Notes under the pieces: model-generated
The model's database searches: none
What the model was told of the DNA's origin: nothing
The model's input: only the letters and a program-made list of their open reading frames with translations
Source of the DNA: Kribbella qitaiheensis
GTDB lineage: Bacteria; Actinomycetota; Actinomycetes; Propionibacteriales; Kribbellaceae
Direction of reading: 5' to 3'
Assembly: GCF_014217565.1 (NCBI RefSeq)
Contig: NZ_CP043661.1
Coordinates: 6,324,001-6,388,000, forward strand
Length of the DNA: 64,000 bases
In this document: positions 52,670 to 62,611 of the stretch, piece after piece
How the letters are laid out: every line of letters starts with the position of its first letter
Position numbering within the stretch: the first letter of the stretch is position 1
Position numbers and translations under genes: made by a program

Positions 52670-53293
52670 GTGAGGGACACCAGGAGGACACCAACGCTAG
52701 TCAGGGCGTGCCGCCTGCTCGTGCTCGTGCTGGCGGCGGTGCTGACGTTGTCGGCCTGCGGCAGCGGTGAGGGGCTGCGGGTCGAGGGAGCCGGGACGCC
52801 GGTCCTTTCCGCCCCGTCGTCCGAACGCGGGTTCTTGCCGACGCAGGCTCCGACGAAGAGGACGCCGCCCGCCGTCACGGTCAACCTAGCGCAGGTCCGG
52901 CTCGCGTTGCTGGGAAACAAGGAGCTGGATCCGTTCTTCCGCACCGTGCTGGCGACGTGCTTCGTGTTCGAGCGCTGCATGATCCGCGGACCCACAGTGA
53001 ATGTGCTCCAGTCCAACTATCCGCAGCTCGTCGTGATGATTCACACCGGGGACAAGTTCGTCTACGGTGCCGTCCTGATGGCCATCGAACCACGCGGTCC
53101 GCGCGAGGTCTGGAGTCTGCGCGGCGAGCGGTTGAAGATCACTGAAAGCCAGCAGAAGGACTTGGTCGTGGAGTCGGGAATCTTCGCTGTCGACGACAAA
53201 CCTTGCTGCCCATCTGTAACCCGGGTCGAGATCTACCATTGGAATGGCCGGCAAATGATCAAGCTGAGCTCGCAGGACCAAAAGGGAGACTGA
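52670..53293 (+). CDS. Putative lipoprotein
   Basis: A 207-residue protein with a lipoprotein signal: basic N-terminus, hydrophobic core and lipobox LSAC followed by GSGEG. The mature part is beta-rich with two short Cys motifs (TCFVFERC and PCCPS) and a C-terminal RVEIYHWNGRQMIKLS, which resembles the LppP/LprE-type lipoproteins of actinobacteria. I do not recognise its function. GTG 52670 is the start. It is isolated, before the 400-base gap that precedes IS3 copy B. Confidence 0.72.
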   Translation: MRDTRRTPTLVRACRLLVLVLAAVLTLSACGSGEGLRVEGAGTPVLSAPSSERGFLPTQAPTKRTPPAVTVNLAQVRLALLGNKELDPFFRTVLATCFVFERCMIRGPTVNVLQSNYPQLVVMIHTGDKFVYGAVLMAIEPRGPREVWSLRGERLKITESQQKDLVVESGIFAVDDKPCCPSVTRVEIYHWNGRQMIKLSSQDQKGD

Positions 53294-53713
53294 CCAGCCA
53301 TCGGCTAGCGCATAGGAGACACCTTCCGCAAGGAAGTGACTGTGCGACGAATTTCCTACCTGAACTAGACCGCCGCGCCGCTGCTCTATGTCCTCACCGA
53401 ACGCGAGAAACAAACTCTGTCGCGAACGCGTCCAACGAGTCGTTCACCGGCTGGAGCAAGACCTTCACCGATCCATGTCTCCGCGCTGCAATCGTCGGCC
53501 GATTCACCTTTGGCGGCAAAGTCATCAACCGGTACTGACTCCTGCAGGCTCACCCACAGCCCCAACGATCTACACAGCACGCAACCTACCGACATCAAAA
53601 TTCACGGAGATCACGCCACCCGACCAAGCCCCAACAGCATCCGAACCCACAGACAAACGACATCCGATTTCACGGTCAAGGCCAATCCGTCCATCCACAG
53701 GAACGACACCTGT
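53294..53713. other. Intergenic stretch before IS3 copy B
   Basis: About 420 bases with lower GC than the average and no credible frame. The last three bases (TGT) are the target duplication of the IS. Confidence 0.4.
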
Positions 53714-53775
53714 TGAGGTGCCACGAACCTTCCGGACAGCGGCTCAACTAAGATTGAGCTGTCCGGAAAGGGAAG

Positions 53776-54069
53776 ATGTTGCCGCGTCCGAAGAAGAATT
53801 TCACTCCTGAGTATCGGGAGGAAGCTGTGAAGTCGGTGATTGAGACTTCACGTTCTGTCACTCAGGTCGCGAGAGAGCTCGGCATCAACCCGGGAACCCT
53901 CAGTAACTGGGTGAGCGCCTTTAAGCGAGACCATGCCGGCGAGGAACCGGCATTGAGCATGGACGAGCGTGCGCGGCTCCGCGAGCTGGAGCGGGAGACG
54001 CGAGAACTCCGGATGGAAAACGAGTTCCTAAAAAAAGCCGCAGCATACTTTGCCAAGGATCATCGTTGA
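53776..54069 (+). CDS. IS3-family transposase OrfA
   Basis: Identical in protein sequence to OrfA of copy A: HTH at residues 12-50 and a Leu-heptad helix at 65-90. ATG 53776 follows GGGAAG. The last codons overlap OrfB in the -1 frame. Confidence 0.93.
   Translation: MLPRPKKNFTPEYREEAVKSVIETSRSVTQVARELGINPGTLSNWVSAFKRDHAGEEPALSMDERARLRELERETRELRMENEFLKKAAAYFAKDHR
54030..54036 (+). promoter_or_regulatory. Programmed -1 frameshift site (A7)
   Basis: The run A AAA AAA G lies near the 3' end of orfA in the correct register (CTA AAA AAA GCC). A -1 slip leads to an open frame that continues into orfB without a stop, giving an OrfAB fusion of about 390 residues. The same run is at 46224-46230 in copy A. 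Confidence 0.8.
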
Positions 54070-54977
54070 GCGAAAAGTTCGAGTTCATCGATGCGGAGTA
54101 TGCCAACAGGTTGACCCGAGAGAACGGAAATGCGCCGTCGATTGTGAAGATGTGCCGGTGGCTCGAGGTGAAACGGTCCAGTTTCAATGATTGGCGGAGC
54201 CGTCCGATGTCGGCGACTGCGCGCCGCCAAGGCGAACTCAAGCTGATCATCGTCAAGTCGTTCGAAGAGTCCGACGAGACCTACGGGTACCGGCGGGTGC
54301 ATGCCGACCTGGTGGCCTGGGGTGTGACCTGTGGGCTGGAGTTGGTGCGCAAGCTCATGCGTGAGTTGGGTTTGGAGCCGTGCCAGCCGCGGCCGTGGCG
54401 GCACTGTCTGACCGAGCAGGATGGCCAGGCCGGCCCGATCCCGGATCTGGTAGATCGGGACTTCACCGCTGATGCTCCGGGGCACAAGATGGTCGGAGAC
54501 ATTACCTATGTCTCGACCTGGGAAGGGTGGCTTTATCTGGCGACCGTGCTCGATTGCCACACCAAAGCTGTGATCGGGTGGGCCATGGACGACAATTACA
54601 AAACCCCGCTGATCGAAGCCGCGATCGACATGGCGGTGCGGAATCACGATCTTGTCGACGGCGCAATCTTTCACTCCGACCGGGGCAGCAACTACACTTC
54701 CGCCCAGTTCGCCGCGACTTTGAAGAACAATAATCTTCGCCAATCAGTCGGGCGGACCGGTATCTGTTACGACAATGCGATGGCCGAATCGTTCTTCGGC
54801 GCTCTCAAGAACGAGCGTACCCACCGAACCGAGTACCCGACCCGCGACCATGCACGCCGCGATATCGCCCGCTACATCGAATTGCGCTACAATACTAAAC
54901 GCCGTCACTCAGGGCTCGGCTACCGGACCCCACAGCAAGCCCACGACGACTACCTGGAAACACAATCCGCCGCCTGA
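54066..54977 (+). CDS. IS3-family transposase OrfB
   Basis: Identical in protein sequence to OrfB of copy A, with the full DDE triad (DITYVS, HSDRGSN, ESFFG). It starts at TTG 54066 inside the end of orfA and is best read as the C-terminal part of OrfAB. Confidence 0.95.
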   Translation: MSEKFEFIDAEYANRLTRENGNAPSIVKMCRWLEVKRSSFNDWRSRPMSATARRQGELKLIIVKSFEESDETYGYRRVHADLVAWGVTCGLELVRKLMRELGLEPCQPRPWRHCLTEQDGQAGPIPDLVDRDFTADAPGHKMVGDITYVSTWEGWLYLATVLDCHTKAVIGWAMDDNYKTPLIEAAIDMAVRNHDLVDGAIFHSDRGSNYTSAQFAATLKNNNLRQSVGRTGICYDNAMAESFFGALKNERTHRTEYPTRDHARRDIARYIELRYNTKRRHSGLGYRTPQQAHDDYLETQSAA

Positions 54978-55256
54978 ATCAGCCATCAAAAAGCTGTCCG
55001 GAAAGCGCGTGGCACCTCATGTATCGCTGTGGCGGTGTGGCCGACGGGTTTGGGGGAACGCGGGACGCCCGCCCGGCATCTGATGAGGCCAGCACGCCGG
55101 GCGGGCTCGTGCCGGTTCCGCCCCTCGATGCGGATCCCCGGCTTCTTCGGCGCTCTCCACGTGTACCCATCGCCTCCCGCCGGTACGCGCCGCTGTGCCG
55201 CGCGCTCATTCGGGCGCCAGGTCGAGGTCGCCCGGGCGGTGCCGGCATGACGATGG

Positions 55257-55292
55257 GCCGGATCCCGCTTCCCCGTCAGAGCGGGATCCGGC
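55257..55292. terminator. 13-bp hairpin in gene-poor region 55020-55933
   Basis: GCCGGATCCCGCT (55257-55269) and AGCGGGATCCGGC (55280-55292) form a perfect stem. Further downstream are CCCTGAC/GTCAGGG and CCCTCTAG/CTAGAGGG pairs (55310-55370) and a direct repeat of GCGGCGCCCAC. No gene was recognised in the 900 bases between the IS and the phosphotransferase, so these may be leftovers of a lost gene or of a non-coding RNA. Confidence 0.5.
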
Positions 55293-55933
55293 GCCGTGCC
55301 AGGCGCATCCCTGACCCCTCTAGTGCCCCTGTCAGGGCCGCCTCGGCGGCGCCCACTCTAGAGGGCCAACCCCAGCCCCCTCAGCGGCGCCCACACTGTT
55401 TCAGTGTTAAGCCCGGCGACAACCCCGCCAGGATGGATCCCCTCGCCAGCCCGGAGCCACCCTGGCGACTTAACCAAGAAGTGGTGTCCTGTATCGCGTC
55501 CGAAGGGGTACTGGACTCGCGCAGCCCTGAGCCGGCGGGACCCCCCTTTTCGCCGGTTCGCTGCGGGGTTCCCGGGTCGGCAGCCCCACCCGGGAACCTC
55601 AACCACAGACCGACCGCCAGGCGGCCCTTCGCCGTACGAGGTCTGCTGCGAACTCTCGATGCCGGTCATCGTGGCTGACAGATGCGCCGGCGCTGACCGC
55701 CGACTAGATCCACGACCCCCCAGTTTCGGGCGGCTCCGGCGCTCGCTGCTGAACACCGGAGCCTCGGCACCTGGATCCTCGGGTAACACGGTGCCGTGCG
55801 ATCGCCAGTGCCCCCGCCAGGTGTCCGACACACCCGCTTCCTCGATCCCCAGACTCGGGGTGTCGGTATGGGAGCTGTCAGTGCGCCAGATCGGCCTCGG
55901 GACCAACAGAAAGCCGTTAGCGGTGAGGGCCTG

Positions 55934-56875
55934 TTATGGCCTTCGCGCGCCCGTGCCGGTACGACGGAGGCGTTGGCGGGCCTCATTCTCCGACAGTGAG
56001 GTGACGGGCTGCCCGACCGCGTGCTGATACTTGGCGTCGTAGGCCCTGGTCCAGACGCCAGCCGCCCACGACTGTTGAAGCTCGCCGGCGCTGAACTCCC
56101 GGCCACGCGCATGGCAATACGCGACGAGGAACCGCTCAGTGTCCTCGACGGTGGCCAGTTCGTCCGCGCTGACGGTCGAATACAGCGCGGCAGCAAAGCC
56201 GACCAGGACGGCTTCGCCGGCGGCGGTCACGCTGTCCCAGTCATGCACCACCAGCAGCCCGTCTCCGCTCCAGCGCAGATTGCCCGCAAGCCAGTCGCAG
56301 TGGCCGATCACGGCTTCGGAATCACCGACTCGCAGCCGGTCCCGGGCACGGCGCCCGGCATCGTCGATCCACTCCGCGCCGGCCACCTCGTTGAGGTCCA
56401 CATCAAGGTCCTCCGGACGCGGCCACAGTCCGTCCCCGGCGTGGTTCCAGGCTGCCCACGACGGTGCCGGGTCGAGCGTGGACACCTCGCCCGGCCGGGG
56501 AGCTAGCCGGATCAGCCGTTCGAACGCCTCAGCGAAGGCCACGGCCGCGTGGTCCGCGCTCGGGAGCGTGGCACCGCCGGGGACGTAGACCTCCGCGGTT
56601 GCGACGTCGCTGCCGAAAGGTGTGGGGCCGGTGAGCGGCCTCGGGCACGGGTAACCGGCCTGGAACATGCGTCGCTGGACTTCGACGCATGCCGCGATCC
56701 GCGGCGAGTCCGGACGGACTTTGACCACGACCTCACGGTCGTCAGCCAGCCGGAGTCCTGTGACGGTAGACAGGTGCCCGGCTCTGAATATCTCGTCGGC
56801 TGGCGGGCTGCCCAGATGCTTGATGCACCACCGGGCAAGGCGGCCAGGATCGACGACACCGGCGCGAGGCGACAT
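55934..56875 (-). CDS. APH-family phosphotransferase
   Basis: A 313-residue kinase-like protein. The ATP Lys is in VVVKVRPDSP, the catalytic loop is IGHCDWLAGNLRW (H-x-D-x4-N with Cys), and the metal Asp is in VVHDWDSV. It belongs to the APH/phosphotransferase family; the substrate is unknown. GAGGATG lies before ATG 56875. No adjacent genes give context. Confidence 0.85.
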   Translation of the reverse strand: MSPRAGVVDPGRLARWCIKHLGSPPADEIFRAGHLSTVTGLRLADDREVVVKVRPDSPRIAACVEVQRRMFQAGYPCPRPLTGPTPFGSDVATAEVYVPGGATLPSADHAAVAFAEAFERLIRLAPRPGEVSTLDPAPSWAAWNHAGDGLWPRPEDLDVDLNEVAGAEWIDDAGRRARDRLRVGDSEAVIGHCDWLAGNLRWSGDGLLVVHDWDSVTAAGEAVLVGFAAALYSTVSADELATVEDTERFLVAYCHARGREFSAGELQQSWAAGVWTRAYDAKYQHAVGQPVTSLSENEARQRLRRTGTGARRP

Positions 56876-57357
56876 CTGAACATCCTCACATGCGCTGGTA
56901 AGTGATCGCGGAAGCTGGGACGGCAGGACGACGGGACAGCTCCGCCGCCCCGATGTGAAGGCCGATCAGCGTCGCGCTATCGGCACCAGTTCGTTGCCGC
57001 GCTCGGACGGGCCGGGCGGATGCTGCCGCCCGGCCCGTCTTTCGGCTCGAGCTGAGGGTGAGGTTGAGGACCTTGAGGAGGCCACACCGCAACTCGGAGC
57101 GGCGAATCTAACCGTTACCACGCGACCGCACCAGCCCGGCGCTGAGCCGAACGGCGCCGGACCGCTCACTGTTTTGACGTTGGCATGTTCGCGGATTTGC
57201 TGCCTGGCCTGGCGGTTGGGGCCGAGTGCCGGTCGACCAAGCTTCTTCACCAGCCGCGCGGCCGCCGAAGCCTGGACCACCGCACACCTCCAGGTTCCAG
57301 GCCAGATCCTCAACCACGCGCAAGCCGAAGAACTCGGCCTGCTCACCACCGCAGCCC
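56876..57357. other. Intergenic region without a recognised gene
   Basis: About 480 bases. Frames on both strands have Arg/Pro/Ala-rich, unstructured translations. Nothing was supported. Confidence 0.4.
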
Positions 57358-57657
57358 CTACGGCAACCTCACGTCGATCCGCCGCAACAGGGCACCGATC
57401 ACCGGAAGCTCGTGCCAGCGACGACTGATCACCCACTCCCGCACCGAGCGCACCACGCCCCGCAGGCGAGCCCCACGCGTCGGGCGCAGCTGATCTTCCC
57501 GCTCTTCGGCCCTGCGTTGCAGGAACCGGGCGCACCCCAGACAGACACCGACCTCGGGGTGGGCACCCAACCGCACCAGGTCTCGATCATCGAACTCACG
57601 GCCACAACACCAGCACACCGTTGCCGATTGCTGGACACTCTCGGGCGCAACAGTCAT
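57358..57657 (-). CDS. Small zinc-ribbon-like protein
   Basis: A 99-residue protein. Two Cys pairs, CWCCG at residues 13-17 and CLGC at about 36-39, with a His between, look like a zinc ribbon. The C-terminal half is helical and basic (RGVVRSVREWVISRRWHEL). GGAGG stands eight bases before ATG 57657. The family is unnamed; I cannot say whether it binds DNA or protein. Confidence 0.6.
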   Translation of the reverse strand: MTVAPESVQQSATVCWCCGREFDDRDLVRLGAHPEVGVCLGCARFLQRRAEEREDQLRPTRGARLRGVVRSVREWVISRRWHELPVIGALLRRIDVRLP

Positions 57658-57772
57658 ACGCCCATCCTCCGCGCCGCCACCACCAATAGCTATCTGCCCG
57701 AACAGGCCCATCCACACCCGCGCTCCCGAGTCCTACGCTCGGAGTAGGTCACCAACCAGCGAGGTGGAAGCG

Positions 57773-58064
57773 ATGTTGACGCGAACTCCCCAGTTACGGA
57801 TCTCCGGGCACGGTGCAGGCCTGCGCCTCAGTCACCGCGGCAGGTGGCAGCGCGATCCGCTCCAGGCGGTGCAGGAGTGCTGCCTTGTCGATCGCGCTCG
57901 ACAAGGCACTCGGCGAAGCTGTCCGAGAAGCCCTCGCGACAGGCGCCTCCTGGCGCGACATCGGCCTGGCGCTCGGCGTCACTGAGAACGCCGAAACAGA
58001 CCAAGACGTCATCGACGCCCTCGGTCAGGCAAAGCGCGCCGTCTGGAGCCGGTTCTGGAAGTAG
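57773..58064 (+). pseudogene. Small HTH-like gene, probably frameshifted
   Basis: The C-terminal part (57890-58064) reads LDKALGEAVREALATGASW and RDIGLALGVTENAETDQDV, a helix-turn-helix-like pattern seen in small actinobacterial hypothetical proteins. The best start, ATG 57773 with GAGGTGG before it, is in a different frame (LQAVQECCLV) that ends soon after. A one-base change near 57885-57895 would join them. Confidence 0.4.
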
Positions 58065-58290
58065 CCGGGGCATCCCCGGCGGTTGACAGAGTTCAGTGAA
58101 TGAACCCGTCCCACTTCAACTCGAAGCGAGATCCGCCCGACATCGCGCGCTCATCGGGCCGCGAAGATCGGGTGCCAAGGCAACCATGTCGCCAGTCTGC
58201 GCCCGGCCGCGCCCGCTAAGCTGCTCCCCGCCGGCCACGGTTACCCCTCGGTCCAGTCTCAGCATCGCAACCGCCACACGCAGCGCTGGA

Positions 58291-58734
58291 TCAGCCGGCC
58301 GATTCCAGACGGCTCTTCAACCGCGCGACGTTGCGCTGCATCTCCTTGCGGGACTGTGGGCGCACCAGCAGCGGCACGAGTACCTTGCCGATCCCGTGGC
58401 CGGCGAAGTCCAAGTCGATGGTGACCCGGGACGCCTGCCCGTCGCCGATCGGCTCGACGGCCACATTCACCATCGACCGAATCGGCCCATCGGTTCCCCG
58501 CACAGCCCAGGCCCGCGGCGGATCCAGGACCGTGACCTCGGACGAAACAGAACGCTCACTGCCACCGATGCGCCGGGTCGTGCTGCAGATCGAACCGACA
58601 CGAGTCGGCCCGTCGTCCATGTGGCCGCCGGTCACGTTGTCCTGCCACTCGCTGAAATTGGCGGGGTCGGTGACGTAGGCGAACACCTCTTCCGGTTCCC
58701 GATCGATCTCGACCTGCGTCACGATGGATGACAT
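58291..58734 (-). CDS. SRPBCC-family (polyketide cyclase/dehydrase-like) protein
   Basis: A 147-residue SRPBCC (START-like) protein: IDREPEEVFAYVTDPANFSE at the start, the central sheet with VTVLDPPRAWAVRG, and the C-terminal helix MQRNVARLKSRLESAG. It binds a hydrophobic ligand in a helix-grip fold; most members have no assigned role. AGGAAG precedes ATG 58734. Confidence 0.85.
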   Translation of the reverse strand: MSSIVTQVEIDREPEEVFAYVTDPANFSEWQDNVTGGHMDDGPTRVGSICSTTRRIGGSERSVSSEVTVLDPPRAWAVRGTDGPIRSMVNVAVEPIGDGQASRVTIDLDFAGHGIGKVLVPLLVRPQSRKEMQRNVARLKSRLESAG

Positions 58735-59492
58735 CTCAACTCTTCCTCTCGCTGGTGCGCGTGCCGCGATGAAGCCGGGTTTCACTGGCTTCTACTCAGC
58801 ATGACGAACAGGACCGCACGGAATCGACAACCGCGCCAGGCCCCCGTCGGTCTAGTCCAGATTGCCCCGGGGCCTGGCAGAGTCGGCGCGATGGCAGACG
58901 AGCCCACCGGCGAGGGGCGTCCAGGTGATCGGCCTTCCCGTAGCTTCCAGCGCAAAAACAATGATTAGCCCCTCGGTGCTTGGGCAACTGTCCCAGGCCG
59001 CTAGCTCCCGCAAGTTCACGCTAACTGAACGTTTCCCAGCCGAAACCCACGGGGCAAGGGCTGAAACTACTGGGCCTGTACCCGTGGGTTCGATCCAATC
59101 CGAGCGGACGAGCTGCAAGTTGGCGGGGGCCGGGAGACCTCGCTGGGGCTGTGCCATGGCATGGAGGATCCAGCCATCGGCGACCAAGGCCCGGCTGGGT
59201 TCGCGTTCCTCCGGGGGACTTGAGGAACTGCTGAGCTGGTCGCATTTGTGCCAGTTTCGAAGTCACGATGGTGTCACCTCGGGCCGGCGACGAGGTGTGT
59301 CGCCAGCCCGGGCTGGTGGCGCTAGCTTCGAGTCAGAACGGCTTTCGCTCCGGACCGCGGGAAGCGCAATGCTCCATTTCCCAACGGAATCGTTGCCAAC
59401 CGAAACCCGCCCGACCAGGCGGCCCCCAGGAAGCGGTTCGAACCCAGCTGTGACGTCGATGCTGTCGGCCCCATAGCTGGCCAGCGCTGTGA
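58735..59492. other. Gene-poor region
   Basis: About 760 bases with no credible coding frame on either strand. The composition is less GC-biased and short frames are Ser/Arg/Pro-rich. It lies between the SRPBCC gene and a transposase remnant, consistent with mobile-element decay. Confidence 0.4.
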
Positions 59493-59618
59493 AACCTGTT
59501 CAACCGGATGCTCGGTCAGCTCTACTACTGCCTGCAGACAGGACAGCTCTACGACCCGGTCAAGGCCTTCCCGAACCAGCTGACGTCGCCGGCACCGACC
59601 GGTGACCTGGCGGCTTGA
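59493..59618 (+). pseudogene. C-terminal remnant of an IS110-like transposase
   Basis: A 41-codon frame opens right after a TGA at 59490 and reads NLFNRMLGQLYYCLQTG then LYDPVKAFP, which resembles the last helix of IS110-family transposases. Everything upstream is missing. The rest of 59619-60079 shows nothing. Confidence 0.5.
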
Positions 59619-60079
59619 CCGGGGGCGGTCGCCCCGGCGCAGCCGACAAACCGACTGGCAGATGCCGCGCGACCGGTTAGAATCGCGCTGAATGGACGGC
59701 CGGTGTTTGCGGGCCCGTTCCTTGAATTTTCGTTGGAGAGGCTTCTCATGGCGGATGGCGGATGGCGGATGGCGTCTGGGGTCGGGTGCGTCGCGACCTA
59801 CCCGGCCGGCGGCGCACGCGCTGACACGGTAGGTACGGACGTGTCGTCGCGTGCTGCGCAGGTATGCAGCAATGCGATGCTGCCGGGAGCTTCCTGATCG
59901 CGGGGAGCCTTGCCCGGTGGCCAATTCGGCGGGCATGGCAGTCGTGAGAACGCTGTCAGCTCCGCCGGGGCATCCTTGATCCTGCCGTGTCGCAGAAGGT
60001 CATTTGCCAGCTTCGACACGACGGCGCAGACAGCCTTCATGTAGTCGAACCTGGCACCGCTGCGACCCTGCGAGGTGTC

Positions 60080-60646
60080 ATGTACCCCCACGAAACGCAA
60101 CGCCGCATCGTCGTCACGGGGATGGCTGGATCCGGGAAATCCACGTTCTCCCGGGCACTTGCGGTCAAATCCGGCCTACCGCTCATTCACCTGGACCTCC
60201 ACTTCTGGAAGGCGGGCTGGACCGAACCGTCGGAGGCCGAGTGGCGCGAGAAACAACGTGGCCTCCTTGCCAACGACGCGTGGATCGCCGATGGCAACTA
60301 CACCGAGACGCTCGATCTCAGACTCGAACTCGCCGACACCGTGGTGGTCCTAGCCACGCCGTGGTGGCGGTGCGCGGGACGAGCGTTGCTGCGCGGCTGC
60401 CGAATGCCGGACACGCTGCCTGAAGGCTGTGAGTACTCGGCCTGGCAACGGTTGCGCGATGAATGGCGCCTCATCCCGCTGATCTGGCGGAACCGGCGCG
60501 CGGAACTCGAACGCGAGCAAGCGATCATTGCCCGACACGGGCACCACGCGACCCGGCACGTGCTCAGGTCCAAACGGGCGATCAGGGAATTCCTCGACGG
60601 GTCAGTCGACGTCGCGGGGAGGGGACACGGAGATGGAAGCAACTGA
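60080..60646 (+). CDS. P-loop kinase-like (DNA topology modulation/FlaR-type) protein
   Basis: A 188-residue adenylate-kinase-like P-loop protein. Walker A is GMAGSGKST at residues 16-24, LIHLDLHFWKAGW is the characteristic second motif of the FlaR/topology-modulation group, and the lid/C-terminal helix includes RYHVL-type Arg-rich residues. It probably binds ATP or GTP and acts as a nucleoside or small-molecule kinase. It overlaps the following phosphotransferase remnant by 14 bases. ATG 60080 follows GAGGT. Confidence 0.8.
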   Translation: MYPHETQRRIVVTGMAGSGKSTFSRALAVKSGLPLIHLDLHFWKAGWTEPSEAEWREKQRGLLANDAWIADGNYTETLDLRLELADTVVVLATPWWRCAGRALLRGCRMPDTLPEGCEYSAWQRLRDEWRLIPLIWRNRRAELEREQAIIARHGHHATRHVLRSKRAIREFLDGSVDVAGRGHGDGSN

Positions 60647-61480
60647 GGCGCGGCGTGCGGTGGCTGCGGCGATGTCGACCGCCTCAGATCTCGACTTGGC
60701 CGTCGACGACGCGATCGTTCTCAGCGACTCCAACCGACTCGTCATCCGCCTGACGCCATGCGACACCGTCGCCCGGGTCACGCCCATGACGCATTTCGCA
60801 AGCGCAGAGCAAGAAGTTGAACTCGTGAGACGGCTAGCGCAGACGGACAGCCCGGTCGCCCCGCTCGAGCCTCGGGTCGAACCACGCGTCTTCGTGCAGG
60901 ACGGCTTCAAGATCGCCCTGTGGGCCCACTTCGAACCTGTGCGGTCTCGAATGCTTCCGCCGGCCGAGTACGCGCAGGCGCTCGCACGTCTTCATGCCGG
61001 CCCTGCGGCGGATCGAGGTCACGACGCCACACTTCATGGATCGAGTGGCTGCTACTCAACGAGACGTTGCCAGCCGTGACGTCACTCCCGATCTCGCGGA
61101 TACGGACCGGGCGCTGCTCGCCGACACGCTGCGCGATCTGGGCGATCAATCGTCAACCGGCGCGGCGCCGAACAGCTGCTGCACGGCGAGCCGCATCCGT
61201 TGAACATCCTCAACACGAAGAACGGGCCGCTCTTCATCGACTTCGAAAACACCGCCCGTGGGCCTGTCGAGTACGACCTGGCCTGGGTGCCCCGCGAGGT
61301 CAGCCAGCACTATCCCGACGCTGACCAAGATTTGGTCGGCGAGTGCAGGGGCTCGTACTCGCGATCGTCGCAGCGCATCGCTGGAGTCTCGACGACCAAC
61401 ACCCGAGCGGCAGACAATCGGGAGTGGCGTTCCTTCGCGGGTCAAGTCCAGCGGAGTGGTGTAGCGGTCGTGTCGCGTGA
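60633..61480 (+). pseudogene. APH-family phosphotransferase with several frameshifts
   Basis: Starting at ATG 60633 the first segment (about 120 codons) includes the N-lobe; then the frame changes near 61000 (IEVTTPHFMDRVAATQRDVA), near 61150 (QLLHGEPHPLNILN, the catalytic H-x-x-x4-N loop where the Asp position reads Glu-Pro), and near 61345 (LVLAIVAAHRWSLDDQ). Past about 61440 the similarity stops, probably where the IS256-type element entered. At least three frameshifts make it a clear pseudogene. Confidence 0.75.
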
Positions 61481-61492
61481 TCCTGTGGTTGG

Positions 61493-62430
61493 TTAGGCGC
61501 TGAGCGCCGGGATTTCGGTGTTGGTGGTGGCCTCCTTGGTGGTGTCGATGAGGGTGGTGCGGGACTTGGTGAGGACGTCGAGGCCGAGGTATCGGCGGCC
61601 TTCGATCCAGTCGTCGTGTTGTTCGGCGAGCACGGCGCCGACCAGGCGGATCAGGGCGTCTCGGGCTGGGAAGATGCCGACCACGTCGGTGCGGCGGCGG
61701 ATCTCGCGGTTCAGTCGTTCTTGGGGGTTGTTGGACCAGATTTGTCGCCAGATTTCCTTGGGGAACGCGGTGAACGCGAGCACGTCGGCGCGGGCTTGTT
61801 CGAGGTGGTCGACGACCGCGGGGGAGTTTGTCGGCCAGGGCGTCCAGGACCCGGTCGAACTGTTGATGGACGGCGTCTTTGTCGGGCTGGTCGTAGACCG
61901 AGTGCAGCAGCGTCTTCACCCACGGCCAGGACGCTTTCGGGGTCGCCGACATGAGGTTGGCGGCGTAGTGGGTGCGGCAGCGCTGCCACGAACGTGTACG
62001 GGCCCTGGTCGAGCGGGCGGGTGCGGAACTGGTGGACCTGCTCGTCGAGCTCGGCGGCCATCACCGAGACCTGCGACTTGGACAGCCGGGTGATGCCGAG
62101 GGTCTCGACCAGCTTCTCCATCCGGCGCGTTGACACCCCGAGCAGGTAGCAGGTTGCCACCACCGTGGTCAGCGCCCGCTCGGCGCGGCGGCGCCGTTCC
62201 AGCAGCCAGTCCGGGAAGTAGGAGCCCGAGCGGAGCTTGGGGATCGCGATGTCCAGGGTGCCGGCACGGGTGTCGAAGTCACGGTGCCGGTAGCCCTTGC
62301 GGGAGTTGGTCCGGTCCGGACTCGGCACACCGTACGGGGCGCCGCAGACCGCGTCGGCATCCGCCGACATGAGCGCCTGAACGAACCTGGTCAACATGTC
62401 ACGCAACAGATCCGGCGACGCAGCCGCCAA
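61493..62430 (-). mobile_element. IS256-family transposase lacking its catalytic core
   Basis: The N-terminal part (62430 to about 62010) reads SPDLLRDMLTRFVQALMSAD, NSRKGYRHRDFDTRAGTLD and STRRMEKLVETLGITRLSK, typical of IS256 transposases. It runs up to QGPYTFVA and then jumps to a later frame with RTHYAANLMSATPKASWPWV and, after another shift near 61800, [20 protein letters not shown]. About 100 residues between TFVA and RTHYA are missing, which removes two of the catalytic Asp. The element is dead. Terminal repeats could not be identified. Confidence 0.8.
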
Positions 62431-62611
62431 CTGGTCTTGCAGGAACTGATGGTCTGGTGGGGGATGAAATGGTGATGGGTTTTGACGTCATTTGAGGTGG
62501 TGACTTGGGTGCCAGTGGCGGAGTTGAATGGTGGTCCGTAGCCGTTCTGCCTGAGTTGATTCATCCGGGACCGGCGGCCAACCCCGGAAATCCGCACTTG
62601 CGTGCGCCGCT

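Larger units (their letters stand above)
53714..55019 (+). mobile_element. IS3-family element, copy B
   Basis: The second 1306-bp copy, in opposite orientation to copy A. The ends start TGAGGTGCCACG, and the flanks are the direct repeat TGT (53711-53713 and 55020-55022). The encoded proteins are identical to those of copy A; one synonymous difference is at 54257. The different target duplications (AAC and TGT) mean that the two copies inserted independently. Confidence 0.95.

Noticed and set aside
45241-55019. Composite transposon made of two IS3 copies
   Set aside because: Each copy has its own, different 3-bp target duplication (AAC and TGT), so they inserted independently; the whole segment is not flanked by a shared duplication.
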